A DNA stretch of 64,000 bases from Variovorax paradoxus (GTDB lineage: Bacteria; Pseudomonadota; Gammaproteobacteria; Burkholderiales; Burkholderiaceae_C), in assembly GCF_030815975.1 (NCBI RefSeq), contig NZ_JAUSXL010000002.1, positions 3,646,501 to 3,710,500 of the forward strand, written 5' to 3'. The position numbers were made by a program, and so were the translations under genes. Shown here in pieces: positions 45,284 through 54,052 of the stretch; within the stretch, counting starts at the first letter, position 1; each line of letters starts with the position of its first letter. Below the pieces are notes generated by a model that worked only from the letters and a program-made list of their open reading frames with translations, had not been told where the DNA came from and ran no database searches.

Positions 45284-45964
45284 CTAGGCGAGCGCGAGCA
45301 AGTGCGACTCGTGCTTGCGCAGGAATTCGCGCAGGTGCTGCGCATACTCCGGCACCACCGCGCTGCGCACGCTCGGCCGCGCCGCCAACGCGCGGCGCCA
45401 TGCATTCACCTTGGGCAAGGCATCGAAGATGTGCGAATTGCTGATTTCGTCGAACACCTCGAAGTAGCGAAAGATCGGCGCGAACACCGCATCGACCAGG
45501 CTGAAGTCCTTGCCAGCGAAGTAGGGGCCCGCGCCGAGCGCGGCTTCGACGCGCTCGAATTTGGCGGCAAGCGCCAGGCGCTTCTGCTCGAACACTTCGG
45601 CATCGCGCGTGGTTTCGTAGCCCCACAGGTCGCCCAGGACCGCCGAGCCGAACTCCATCCACGCGCGATGCTCGGCGCGGGTGAGCGGGTCTTCGGGATG
45701 CAGGCGCGGTCCGGGCTGGGTCTCTTCGAGGTATTCGCAGATCACATTGCTCTCGAACAGCACCGCCTCGCTGCCATCGGGGCGCTGAAGCCGCAGCAGC
45801 GGCACCTTGCCCAGCGGCGAGATCGCGACGAACCAGTCCGGCTTGTTCGCAAGATCGATCACCACGCGCTCGAAGGGCACGTTCTTTTCGGCCAGGGCGA
45901 TGGCGGCGCGCTGCACGTAGGGGCACAGCAGGTGGCTGACGAGAGTGAGGGGCTTGTTGGACAT
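45284..45964 (-). CDS. Glutathione S-transferase family protein
   Basis: The 226-residue protein has an N-terminal thioredoxin-like domain with [23 protein letters not shown] and [13 protein letters not shown], and a helical C-terminal domain ([16 protein letters not shown]). The Cys-Pro-Tyr segment resembles omega/dehydroascorbate-type or SspA-like GSTs. It lies 44 bp upstream of gloA on the same strand, so both may act in glutathione-dependent detoxification. Confidence 0.88.
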   Translation of the reverse strand: MSNKPLTLVSHLLCPYVQRAAIALAEKNVPFERVVIDLANKPDWFVAISPLGKVPLLRLQRPDGSEAVLFESNVICEYLEETQPGPRLHPEDPLTRAEHRAWMEFGSAVLGDLWGYETTRDAEVFEQKRLALAAKFERVEAALGAGPYFAGKDFSLVDAVFAPIFRYFEVFDEISNSHIFDALPKVNAWRRALAARPSVRSAVVPEYAQHLREFLRKHESHLLALA

Positions 45965-46066
45965 GGCGTTGGCGCTCCGGAAAAGTTGAAAGTGGGACCG
46001 CGGCAATTCTTGCGGCCCCGAACAACCTTTTCCCGAAAAGCCCATTCGCCGAACGGGCGGCTTGTG

Positions 46067-46750
46067 CTATTTGCCGGTGTCCAGCCAATGCGTGATGCGG
46101 CCCGCATGCATCACGCCGATCCGGTCGGCCATGGCATGGGCCTCGGCCTCGTTGTGGGTGACCAGGATCGCGGTTTGCCCGGCGCGCTGGAGGATGCCGC
46201 GCACCTGCGCCGTGAGGCGTTCGCGCGTGCCGCCGTCGAGGTTCGAAAACGGCTCGTCGAGCAGCAGCAGCGCGGGTGAAGGCGCCAGCGCGCGCGCGAG
46301 CGCAATGCGCTGCTGCTGGCCGCCGGAGAGTTCATGCGGAAAACGCTCGCCGGCATCGGCCAGGCCCACGAGCGCCAGCATCTCGGCCACGCGCGCCTGT
46401 TGCTGCGCACGGCTCGAGCGGCGCAGGCCGAAGGCCACGTTCTGGCCTGCCGACAGATGGGGAAACAGCGCGTACTCCTGGAACATCATGCCCACGCGGC
46501 GCTGCTCGGGCGCCAGGTGCACCCGGGTCGAGGAGAGCAGCACCTCGCCGAGCTGGATGGTGCCCGCGCGCAGCGGCTCGAAGCCCGCAATCGCCCGCAG
46601 CACCGTGGTCTTGCCGCAGCCCGAGGGGCCGAACAGGCACGCGATCTCGCCCGCCCGCAGCGAAAGCGAGAAGTCGTTGACCACGGCATGCAGGCCGCGC
46701 GGCGTTTCGTAGGCGAGGTGGATCGATTCGATGGAAAGAGGGGAACTCAT
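46067..46750 (-). CDS. fbpC: Ferric-iron ABC transporter ATPase (FbpC-like)
   Basis: The 227-residue ATPase has Walker [11 protein letters not shown]-loop FQEYALFPH, signature LSGGQQQR, Walker B LLLLDEP and switch His in THNEAEA. It is short, lacking the C-terminal regulatory domain of FbpC. Its start overlaps the permease stop by 4 bp, marking one operon with the permease and the binding protein. Confidence 0.88.
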   Translation of the reverse strand: MSSPLSIESIHLAYETPRGLHAVVNDFSLSLRAGEIACLFGPSGCGKTTVLRAIAGFEPLRAGTIQLGEVLLSSTRVHLAPEQRRVGMMFQEYALFPHLSAGQNVAFGLRRSSRAQQQARVAEMLALVGLADAGERFPHELSGGQQQRIALARALAPSPALLLLDEPFSNLDGGTRERLTAQVRGILQRAGQTAILVTHNEAEAHAMADRIGVMHAGRITHWLDTGK

Positions 46751-48399
46751 TGTGTCTCTGCAGCTGGCGTGCCCAGTTGGTTGCGCGCGAGCAGCACCAC
46801 CGGCAGCAGGCCGGCCGCCACGATGGCGAGCGCGGCAATCGCGCCTTCTTCATACGTGCCGCGAGCGGCCTCGGCATAGAGCCAGGTGGCCAGCGTGTCG
46901 AAATTGGCCGGCCGCAAGAGCAACGTGGCCGGCAGTTCCTTCATTGCATCGACGAAGACCAGCAGCGCACCCGTGGCAATGGCGGGCTGCAGAAGCGGCA
47001 GGTGCACGCGCCTGAGCGTGCCGCCGCTGGTCTCGCCCAGCAGCCGCGAAGCCTGCTCGATGGCGGGCGGAATGCGCGCGAGCCCGGCTTCGATGCCGCC
47101 GACCGGCATGGCGAGAAAACGGATCGCGCAGGCCGCCACCAGCACGATGCCCGCGCCCATGAGCGGCAAGCCCTGCAGGCCGAGCATGCCGGCAAGCGCG
47201 GCGTCGAACGCAAGCGCCGGCGTGAGCAGGCCGATGGCGAGCACCGTGCCCGGCAGCGCATAGCCCAGCGTGGCTGCGCGCGCCTGCCACCTTGCGCGGT
47301 TGGGGCGCGATCCCTGGCTGCGCGTGGCCCACGCCACCACCAGTCCCGCGGCCACGGCCGCCACGGTGACGCCGGCGGCCAGCGTGATCGTGTTGCCGAG
47401 GCTCGCCAGCAAACCTTGCGACACGCCACCGCCCTGGCGCAGCCGCTTGGCGCTTTCCCAGACCAGGTAGAGGGCGGGGGCCACGAAGCCGATCAGCACC
47501 GGCAGCGCCGCGGTGGCAGTGGCGAGCCAGGCGGTGCTGCCGTGCAGGCGCCGCGGCTGCATCGCGCGCATGCGCTGCGCCGAGCCGAAGCGCTGGTGCC
47601 GGCGCCCGTTGCGTTCGAGCCAGACCAGCGCCACCACCACGAACAGCATGGCGCAGGCGATCTGCGCCGCGCCGGCCAGGTCGGAGCGCGTGATCCACGT
47701 GGTGTAGACCGCCACCGTGAGCGTGTTCACGCCCAGGAATTCGGAGGCGCCGATGTCGTTGAGCGTTTCGAGCAGCGCCAGGCTCAGGCCCACCGCGAGC
47801 GCCGGCCGCGCCAGCGGCAGCGCCACGCGAAAGAAGGCGCCGCGCCGGCTTTCGCCCAGCGTGCGCGCCGCTTCCATCAGATGCGCGGGCTGCGTCATGA
47901 ACATGGCGCGCGCGGTCATGTAGACATAGGGGTAGAGCACGAAGCCCAGCACGAAGATCGCGCCCGGCATCGAGCGCAGGTCAGGCAGGCGGAACTGGCG
48001 CGGACTGTCGAAGCCCAGCGCCCAGCGGATCGCGCCTTGCACCGGGCCGATCGGATGCAGCAGGTCCAGGTAGGCAAAGGCGACGATGTAAGTCGGCATC
48101 GCGAGCGGCAGCAGCAGCGCCCAGTTCAGCACGCGGCGCCCCGGAAAATCGCAGGCCGTCACGAGCCATGCGCAGCCGGTGCCGATCACCAGCACCAGCG
48201 CGCCCACGCCCGCGAGCAGCAGGGCCGTGTTGAGCGCGGCCTGCGGCAGCACGTGGGCGAACAGCGGCCCCCAGTGCGCGATGCCGGAGCCGAAGGCGAG
48301 CCAGGCGAGCATGAGCACCGGCGCGAGCACGCCAATGGCGACGACGAAAGAGGCACAGCGCCAGACCGGGCCCGCGGCCTGCAGGCCGCCGAAACTCAT
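46747..48399 (-). CDS. fbpB: Ferric-iron ABC transporter permease (FbpB-like, fused)
   Basis: This 550-residue protein has about twelve membrane helices in two homologous halves, each with an EAA-type loop (EAARTLGESRRGAFFRVALPL and EQASRLLGETSGGTLRRVHLPL). This fused architecture is typical of FbpB/SfuB ferric permeases. It moves iron released from the periplasmic binding protein into the cytoplasm. Confidence 0.92.
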   Translation of the reverse strand: MSFGGLQAAGPVWRCASFVVAIGVLAPVLMLAWLAFGSGIAHWGPLFAHVLPQAALNTALLLAGVGALVLVIGTGCAWLVTACDFPGRRVLNWALLLPLAMPTYIVAFAYLDLLHPIGPVQGAIRWALGFDSPRQFRLPDLRSMPGAIFVLGFVLYPYVYMTARAMFMTQPAHLMEAARTLGESRRGAFFRVALPLARPALAVGLSLALLETLNDIGASEFLGVNTLTVAVYTTWITRSDLAGAAQIACAMLFVVVALVWLERNGRRHQRFGSAQRMRAMQPRRLHGSTAWLATATAALPVLIGFVAPALYLVWESAKRLRQGGGVSQGLLASLGNTITLAAGVTVAAVAAGLVVAWATRSQGSRPNRARWQARAATLGYALPGTVLAIGLLTPALAFDAALAGMLGLQGLPLMGAGIVLVAACAIRFLAMPVGGIEAGLARIPPAIEQASRLLGETSGGTLRRVHLPLLQPAIATGALLVFVDAMKELPATLLLRPANFDTLATWLYAEAARGTYEEGAIAALAIVAAGLLPVVLLARNQLGTPAAETQ

Positions 48400-48478
48400 G
48401 CAGAACACTGGCCTCCCATTGCTCCCGCTCCTTCGGAAAACACCACGGAACCGGCGCGAAGCCTGGGGGCGAGCAACA

Positions 48479-49540
48479 TCACATGTCGAAGCCGACCTTG
48501 TCGACCAGCGCACTGGCCTGCTTGCGGTACTTGGCGATCTCGGTGAGCGGCAGCGGATCGACCTTCAGCTCGCCGATGGTTTCCCCGATGATCGGATCGA
48601 GCGCCACGCCCTTGCGCACCGGATATTCGTAGTTGGCCTGCGCGTAGAGCGCCTGCGCCGGCTCCGACACCAGGAATTCGAGCAGCTTGACCGCGTTGGT
48701 GCGCTGCGGCGCATTTTTGGCCACGGCCGCACCGCTGATGTTGACGTGCGTGCCGCCGCTCTTGCCGCTGGCAAAGGTCGGGCGCACCACCTTGATGGCG
48801 TCGCCCCACTTGCGCGCGTCGGTGCCTTCCTTGGAACTCTTCATCTGGCCGACGTAGTAGGAGTTGGCCAGGCCGATGTCGCAGATGCCGCCCAGGATGT
48901 CGCGCGCCACGTCGCGGTCGCCGCCCGTGGCCTTGCGGGCCAGGTTGGCCTTGACGCCGCGCAGCCATTGCTCGGCCTTGGCCTCGCCGTCGTGCGCGAT
49001 CATGGCTGCGATCAATGCCGTGTTGTAGGGATGCTGGCCCGCGCGGATGCAGACCTTGCCTTTCCACTTCGGGTTGGCCAGGTCTTCATAGCGGAAGCTG
49101 GTGAGCGGCTGGTTCCTGTCGGCATAGAGCACGCGCGCGCGCAGCGAGAGCGCGAACCACTGGCCGTCGGCACCGCGCAGGTTGGCGGGCACGGCCGATT
49201 CGAGCGCGGCCGATTTCACCGGCTGCGTCACACCGCCGTCGACCAGGTCCATCAGGTTGCCGATGTCCACCGTCATCAGCACGTCGGCCGGCGAGCGCGC
49301 GCCCTCGGCCTTGACGCGCTCGAGCAGGCCGTCCTTCACGAACACCGTGTTCACCTTGATATTGCTCTGCGCACTGAACGCCGAGATCAGCGGCTGGATC
49401 AACGCGGCTTCGCGCGTGGTGTAGAGCGTGAGTTCGTCGTTGGCGGCGTGGGCGGGCAGGGCGGCGGCGGCCAGCCAGGCGGCGGTGACGCCGATCAGTG
49501 CGCGGGCGGCGCGGGCTTGAGCGCCAGAGCGTTCGGTCAT
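48479..49540 (-). CDS. fbpA: Periplasmic ferric-iron binding protein (FbpA/FutA-like)
   Basis: The 353-residue protein has a signal peptide ending ALPAHA, then LTLYTTREAALIQPLISAF, ADVLMTVDIGNL and the iron-ligand tyrosine pair in ANSYYVGQ. GGAGGA lies about 7 nt before the ATG, a strong ribosome site. It binds Fe(III) and feeds the permease downstream, giving a siderophore-independent iron route beside the siderophore system. Confidence 0.92.
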   Translation of the reverse strand: MTERSGAQARAARALIGVTAAWLAAAALPAHAANDELTLYTTREAALIQPLISAFSAQSNIKVNTVFVKDGLLERVKAEGARSPADVLMTVDIGNLMDLVDGGVTQPVKSAALESAVPANLRGADGQWFALSLRARVLYADRNQPLTSFRYEDLANPKWKGKVCIRAGQHPYNTALIAAMIAHDGEAKAEQWLRGVKANLARKATGGDRDVARDILGGICDIGLANSYYVGQMKSSKEGTDARKWGDAIKVVRPTFASGKSGGTHVNISGAAVAKNAPQRTNAVKLLEFLVSEPAQALYAQANYEYPVRKGVALDPIIGETIGELKVDPLPLTEIAKYRKQASALVDKVGFDM

Positions 49541-49605
49541 GAAAAATCCTCCAGGAGCGGTGATGTGTTCTTCGGGAAACATCGGCGGCCGGCCTGCGGC
49601 GCCGA

Positions 49606-49620
49606 TGCGAACAATTATCA
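49606..49620. promoter_or_regulatory. Possible weak Fur-like site before fbpA
   Basis: TGCGAACAATTATCA has one good half of the 7-1-7 Fur pattern (ATTATCA) and one poor half. Position 66-80 bp upstream of fbpA suits an iron-regulated promoter. The match is marginal. Confidence 0.3.
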
Positions 49621-49644
49621 CTGCCCTTGCGGCGGTTTCTTATG

Positions 49645-49662
49645 TCCTTGCACTTACAAGGA
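49645..49662. promoter_or_regulatory. Inverted repeat TCCTTG-N6-CAAGGA upstream of fbpA
   Basis: Perfect 6-bp arms with a 6-bp spacer lie in the 196-bp gap between the thioesterase and fbpA. It could be an operator or the base of a small hairpin. Nothing links it to a known regulator. Confidence 0.3.
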
Positions 49663-49736
49663 TTGCTCGAGGGCGCCGGTTAGTTGATTAATCCACCCAT
49701 CGGCAAACCTGATCCAGCCCTGCGCGCGACGTCCGA

Positions 49737-50282
49737 TCAGCGTGACGAGGGAATCTCGAACACCAGGCAGGTCGTGGTGGCATGCGCGTACAACGTGCCG
49801 TCGGGTCCGAACAGCCGCGCCTCAGCGGTGGCGAGCTGCCGGCCGCAGTGGATCACCTTGCCCTCGGCACGCACGCGCTGCACCTTGGGCGTGAGGCCCT
49901 TCACATAGTTCACGCTCAGCTCGGCGGTCGTGTAGGCGCGCCCGGCCGGCAGCATGGCGTGGACCGAGCAGCCCAGCGCGGAATCGAGCAGGGTGGCAAC
50001 CCAGCCGCCGTGGATGGTGCCCAGCGGGTTCAGGTGCTGCGCAAGGGGCGTGCCCTGGAACACGGCCACGCCGGGGCTCACCGAAAGCAGCGTGAAGTCG
50101 AGCGTCTTCGCGATGGCCGCAAAAGGGATGTCGCCGTTCAGCATGGCCTGCATCATTTGGAGCCCGGTCTTGCCGGCGATCTGCTCTGGGCGGGCCAGGC
50201 CAGGGCCTGGCCCCGCGTTCAGCCGTTCGACGACCTCGGCCTCCTGGGCGATCCAGGCGTCGATGGCATGGGACTCGGTCAT
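49737..50282 (-). CDS. PaaI-family hotdog thioesterase
   Basis: The 181-residue protein has the hotdog-fold PaaI pattern (GTIHGGWVATLLDSALGCSVHAML, TTAELSVNYVKGL). The catalytic region is HGG with the following Asp. It hydrolyses an acyl-CoA, substrate unknown. AGGAGC lies about 8 nt before the ATG. It is divergent from a MarR gene and shares its operator region. Confidence 0.9.
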   Translation of the reverse strand: MTESHAIDAWIAQEAEVVERLNAGPGPGLARPEQIAGKTGLQMMQAMLNGDIPFAAIAKTLDFTLLSVSPGVAVFQGTPLAQHLNPLGTIHGGWVATLLDSALGCSVHAMLPAGRAYTTAELSVNYVKGLTPKVQRVRAEGKVIHCGRQLATAEARLFGPDGTLYAHATTTCLVFEIPSSR

Positions 50283-50302
50283 GGAAAAAAGCTCCTTGAT
50301 AG

Positions 50303-50329
50303 TTGTAGGTGCAACCATTGTAGCTACAA
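50303..50329. promoter_or_regulatory. Paired MarR operators with divergent -10 elements
   Basis: TTGTAGCTACAA at 50318-50329 is a perfect 12-bp palindrome. A degenerate copy, TTGTAGGTGCAA, lies at 50303-50314. Each strand also reads TACAAT over the palindrome, so one site can cover both divergent promoters. The adjacent marR gene is the obvious source of the repressor. Confidence 0.65.
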
Positions 50330-50337
50330 TGAACGGC

Positions 50338-50844
50338 ATGAACACCGCTCTGAAGCCCCGGCTGAAGCCTCAGTTGAAGCCCCAAGGATGTACCAATTTC
50401 CGCCTGCGCCGGCTCTCCAGGCTGGCGTCGCGCCTCTATGACGTGCACGTTGCGCCCAGCGGGCTCAAGACCACGCAGTATTCGCTGCTCTCGCACGTGC
50501 TGCATCTCGGGCCGCTGCGTCCGGTCGACCTGGCGCGCGGGATGAACGTCGACGCCTCCACGCTCACGCGCAACCTCAAGCCGATGCTGGCGGCGGGCTT
50601 CCTGGTGCAGACGGAGGGGCCCGACGCGCGCAGCCGCATGCTGGCGATCACCGACGCAGGCCGCGAGAAGCGAGCCGAGGCGCAGCGCCTGTGGCACGGC
50701 GCGCAGCTGGCGCTCAACGACATCCTCGGCACGGAACGCGTGCTGGCGCTGCATGCCCTGCTCGACGAGAGCCTGGAACTGCTGCAACGCGCGGGGCTGG
50801 GCGATGGACAGCCGGAAGACGCAACGGGAGCCGGCAATGAATGA
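50338..50844 (+). CDS. MarR-family transcriptional regulator
   Basis: This 168-residue protein has a winged-helix core (LKTTQYSLLSHV, LRPVDLARGMNVDASTLTRNLKPMLAAGFL, then the wing DARSRMLAITDAG). An unusual Lys/Pro-repeated N-terminus (LKPRLKPQLKPQ) precedes it. Two ATGs are available at 50329 and 50338; the first overlaps the operator. It overlaps the MFS gene by 8 bp and likely represses itself, the transporters and the thioesterase. Confidence 0.88.
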   Translation: MNTALKPRLKPQLKPQGCTNFRLRRLSRLASRLYDVHVAPSGLKTTQYSLLSHVLHLGPLRPVDLARGMNVDASTLTRNLKPMLAAGFLVQTEGPDARSRMLAITDAGREKRAEAQRLWHGAQLALNDILGTERVLALHALLDESLELLQRAGLGDGQPEDATGAGNE

Positions 50845-52072
50845 AACCCTTCTGCGGCGCCATGCGCTCTGGCTCGTGCTGCTGGCGGCCGCGGGCGCCT
50901 TCGCACTCACGATGGGGGTGCGCCAGACGATGGGCCTGTTCCTCTCGGCACTCAACACCTCGACCGCGCTCGGCATCGGCAGCATCAGCCTGGCGTTCGC
51001 ATTCGGGCAGCTCTGGTGGGGCCTCACGCAGCCCTTCGCGGGCGCCGTGGCCGACCGCATCGGCACCGGCCGCGTGGTGTTCCTGGGCGTGCTGCTGGTC
51101 GCCGTCGGCACCCTGATCACGCCGCTGATGACGAGCACGGCCGGCCTGATCTTCGCGATCGGCGTGCTCGCGGCCGGCGGTGCCGGCATGGCAGGCCCTT
51201 CGGTGCTGATGGCCGCGACCACGCGGCTGGTGCCGGCCGAAAAGCGCGGCCTGGCCACCGGCATGGTCAACGCCGGCGGCTCCTTCGGACAGTTCGCGAT
51301 GGCGCCGATCGCCGTCGGCCTGACGGCAGCCGTGGGCTGGGCCGGTGCCATGCAGTGGCTCGGCGTGCTGGTGCTGCTGGCGCTGCCGGCCGCATGGGTG
51401 CTCAAGGGCAATTCGAACGCGATGGCCGCGGCCTCGGCGGCCGCATCGGGCATGAAGCCGCTGAGTGCGCGCCAGGCTATCGGCCAGGCGCTCGCGACAC
51501 CCAGCTACCGCTACCTGAGCCTGGGTTTCCTGGTCTGCGGCTTCCATGTCGCCTTCCTCGCCACGCACCTGCCCGGCGTCGTCGCGGCCTGCGGACTGCC
51601 GGCCGAGGTCGGTGGCTGGGCGCTCGCGATGATCGGGCTGTTCAACATCGTCGGCAGCCTTGCCATGGGCTGGGCGGTGGGACGCTGGCGCATGAAGTCG
51701 CTGCTGTCGCTGCTCTATGCCACGCGCGGCATTGCCGTGCTGGTATTCCTGCTGGCGCCGAAGACGACCGTGGTCATGCTGGTGTTCGCCGCCGTGATGG
51801 GCGTGACCTTCCTGTCGACCGTGCCGCCGACCGCCGGCCTCGTCGCCAAGATGTTCGGGCCGGTCAACATGGCGATGCTGTTCGGCATCGTGATGCTGGC
51901 GCACCAGGTCGGCGGCTTCCTGGGCGCGTACCTGGGCGGCTACGTCTTCCAGGCCACGGGCAACTACGACATCGTCTGGTACATCGACATCGCGCTCGCC
52001 GCGGGCGCGGCGCTGGTGCACCTGCCGATCCGCGAAGCGCGGCTGGCGCGTGCGAAGCTGGTGGTGGCATGA
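50837..52072 (+). CDS. MFS transporter
   Basis: The 411-residue protein has twelve transmembrane helices and MFS loops (ADRIGTGRVVFLG between helices 2 and 3, GMVNAGGSFGQFAMAP). It resembles monocarboxylate/OxlT-like or drug-resistance members. It is coupled to the MarR regulator by an 8-bp overlap, so its substrate is probably the MarR effector or a related compound. Confidence 0.88.
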   Translation: MNETLLRRHALWLVLLAAAGAFALTMGVRQTMGLFLSALNTSTALGIGSISLAFAFGQLWWGLTQPFAGAVADRIGTGRVVFLGVLLVAVGTLITPLMTSTAGLIFAIGVLAAGGAGMAGPSVLMAATTRLVPAEKRGLATGMVNAGGSFGQFAMAPIAVGLTAAVGWAGAMQWLGVLVLLALPAAWVLKGNSNAMAAASAAASGMKPLSARQAIGQALATPSYRYLSLGFLVCGFHVAFLATHLPGVVAACGLPAEVGGWALAMIGLFNIVGSLAMGWAVGRWRMKSLLSLLYATRGIAVLVFLLAPKTTVVMLVFAAVMGVTFLSTVPPTAGLVAKMFGPVNMAMLFGIVMLAHQVGGFLGAYLGGYVFQATGNYDIVWYIDIALAAGAALVHLPIREARLARAKLVVA

Positions 52073-52125
52073 GCCCCCGCCCGGCCGCTCCGAAGGGGGC
52101 TCGCACCGCAGCGCATAGCGCGGAG
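52071..52125. repeat. Palindromic element between the MFS and MATE genes
   Basis: GAGCCCCC at 52071-52078 and GGGGGCTC at 52095-52102 form perfect 8-bp arms. A second, smaller palindrome around GCGCATAGCGC follows. The left arm begins inside the MFS stop codon. It looks like another dispersed palindrome of this genome and could modulate readthrough into the MATE gene. Confidence 0.5.
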
Positions 52126-52133
52126 GTTCTTCA

Positions 52134-53540
52134 ATGAGCGGAGGACTCGATCCGCGCACGCGCATGCTGCTCGAAGCGCCGATCGTGGCGACCCTGCTGC
52201 GCCTGGCCGCGCCCAACGTGCTCGTGATGGTGGCGCAGGCATCCGTCGGGCTCATCGAAACCTACTTCGTCGGCAAGCTGGGCACCAATGCGCTTGCCGG
52301 CATGGCACTGGTGTTCCCCATCGTCATGCTGATGCAGATGACCTCGGCCGGCGCCGTGGGCGGCGGCATCGCCTCGTCGATCGCCCGTGCGCTGGGCGCG
52401 CGCCGCCGCGGCGACGCCGATGCGCTGGTGTGGCATGCGGTGGTCATCGCGATCGGATTCGGCCTGTGCTTTTCGCTTGCATTGCTGGCCGGCGGGCGAT
52501 GGCTCTACGCAATCATGGGCGGCACCGGCGCGGCGCTCGACGCGGCCCTGACGTATTCGAACTGGGTGTTCGCGGGTGCGGTGCTGGTGTGGCTCTTCAA
52601 TTCGCTCTCGGCCATCATCCGCGGCACTGGCAACATGGCGGTGCCGGCGAACGTGACGGTGGTGGGCGTGGTGTTCCTCATTCCGGCATCGCCGCTCCTG
52701 ATCTTCGGCTGGGGACCGCTGCCGGGCATGGGCATCGCGGGCGGCGCGATGGCGCTGCTGCTGTACTACCTGCTGGGTTCGATCGCGCTCATCGTCTACC
52801 TGCGCTCGCCGCGCAGCCTGCTGCGCCCCACGCTCTCCGTACTGAAGCTGCGCTGGCCCCTGTTCCGCGACATCCTGCGCATCGGGCTGGTGGGTGCGGT
52901 GTCGACGGTGGCGACCAACCTGTCGATCGGCATTGCCACGGCCTTGACCGGGCACTTCGGCTCGGGCGCGCTGGCGGGCTACGGCACCGCCTCGCGGCTC
53001 GAGTACCTGCTGGTGCCGCTGGTGTTCGGCCTTGGTGCGCCGCTGGTCGCGATGGTGGGCACCTGCATGGGCGCGGGCCAGCGCGAGCGTGCGCTGCGCG
53101 CCACCTGGGCCGGCGCGGCGCTGGCCTTTGCGCTCACCGAAACCATCGGCCTCGCCGCGGCGCTGTTCCCGCGGCCCTGGCTGCTGCTGTTCGGCAGCGA
53201 CCCCGCCATGCTCGAAACCGGCGCGCACTACCTGCGCGTGGTGGGACCGCTCTACGGCTTCTTCGGCGTCGGCCTGGTGCTGTATTTCGCCTCGCAGGGG
53301 GCCGGGCGCCTGCTGTGGCCGGTGCTCGGCAACATCGCGCGGCTCGCGGTGGCCGGCGTGGGCGGCTGGCTGGCCTTGCGCTGGAGCGGCGGACTGGCCG
53401 GCGTGTTCGCGGCACAGGCCGTGGCGCTGGTGGTGTACGGCATCGTCATCGCCTCGGCGATCGCCGGCGGCGCCTGGTTCGGCCGCGTGGGCTGGCCGCG
53501 CACGACGCGCGGCCTGCTGCAACGCGTGGCGCGGGCCTGA
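52134..53540 (+). CDS. MATE-family efflux transporter
   Basis: This 468-residue protein has about twelve transmembrane helices in two MatE domains (RLAAPNVLVMVAQASVGLIETYFVGKLG in the first, ILRIGLVGAVSTVATNLSIGIATAL in the second). It exports cationic drugs or metabolites using an ion gradient. It lies 61 bp after the MFS gene, probably within the MarR-controlled unit. Confidence 0.9.
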   Translation: MSGGLDPRTRMLLEAPIVATLLRLAAPNVLVMVAQASVGLIETYFVGKLGTNALAGMALVFPIVMLMQMTSAGAVGGGIASSIARALGARRRGDADALVWHAVVIAIGFGLCFSLALLAGGRWLYAIMGGTGAALDAALTYSNWVFAGAVLVWLFNSLSAIIRGTGNMAVPANVTVVGVVFLIPASPLLIFGWGPLPGMGIAGGAMALLLYYLLGSIALIVYLRSPRSLLRPTLSVLKLRWPLFRDILRIGLVGAVSTVATNLSIGIATALTGHFGSGALAGYGTASRLEYLLVPLVFGLGAPLVAMVGTCMGAGQRERALRATWAGAALAFALTETIGLAAALFPRPWLLLFGSDPAMLETGAHYLRVVGPLYGFFGVGLVLYFASQGAGRLLWPVLGNIARLAVAGVGGWLALRWSGGLAGVFAAQAVALVVYGIVIASAIAGGAWFGRVGWPRTTRGLLQRVARA

Positions 53541-53573
53541 GCTGCTTTCGAGCGCCGCGCCGCTCCTCCGGGA

Positions 53574-53894
53574 TCAGTAGCGGTAGGGATTCTCGGGCCG
53601 GCGGTCGTAGCGGTTGGGCACGCCGTCGCCGTCGTAGTCTCTGCGGCCATGGCGGCGCTCTTCCCAGTGGCGATGCCGATGCTCGTAGCGGTCGCGCCCG
53701 TGGTAGTAGCCGGGGCCGTAGTAGTGATGCCGCGGGGGCGGCGGCGCGTAGTAGTGGTGACGCGGCGGCGGTGCGGGCACCACGTAGACCTGGGCCTGGA
53801 TGAAGCGGCCGCCGGTCTGTGCCTGTGCCGGGGCGCTGAGTGCAGCCAGCGACAGCAGGGCTGCGGCGCCGATCGCGTAAGTGAGCTTTTTCAT
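53574..53894 (-). CDS. Small periplasmic His/Tyr/Pro-rich protein
   Basis: The 106-residue protein has a signal peptide (IGAAALLSLAALSAPAQA) and a low-complexity mature part. PPPRHHYY is repeated twice, followed by YYHGRDRYEHRHRHWEERRHGRRDYDGDG and NRYDRRPENPYRY. Similar proteins are common in Burkholderiales, usually unassigned. The histidines could bind metal, and DYDGDGVPN looks like a short calcium-binding-type loop. GGGAG precedes the ATG. Confidence 0.75.
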   Translation of the reverse strand: MKKLTYAIGAAALLSLAALSAPAQAQTGGRFIQAQVYVVPAPPPRHHYYAPPPPRHHYYGPGYYHGRDRYEHRHRHWEERRHGRRDYDGDGVPNRYDRRPENPYRY

Positions 53895-54052
53895 GGCGAC
53901 TCCCATGGAGTGGTTGGAAGCCCTATCGTCGCGGCCCCATGTGAACGCTGTGTAAGGCTGGAGCGAAATCGGATGAAGAGCTGTAAGCCGCTGCGCGCCC
54001 ATTGCGCGATGCTGCGCCGCCCTTTTGCGATTCGAAATCGGCCGAACGGACC

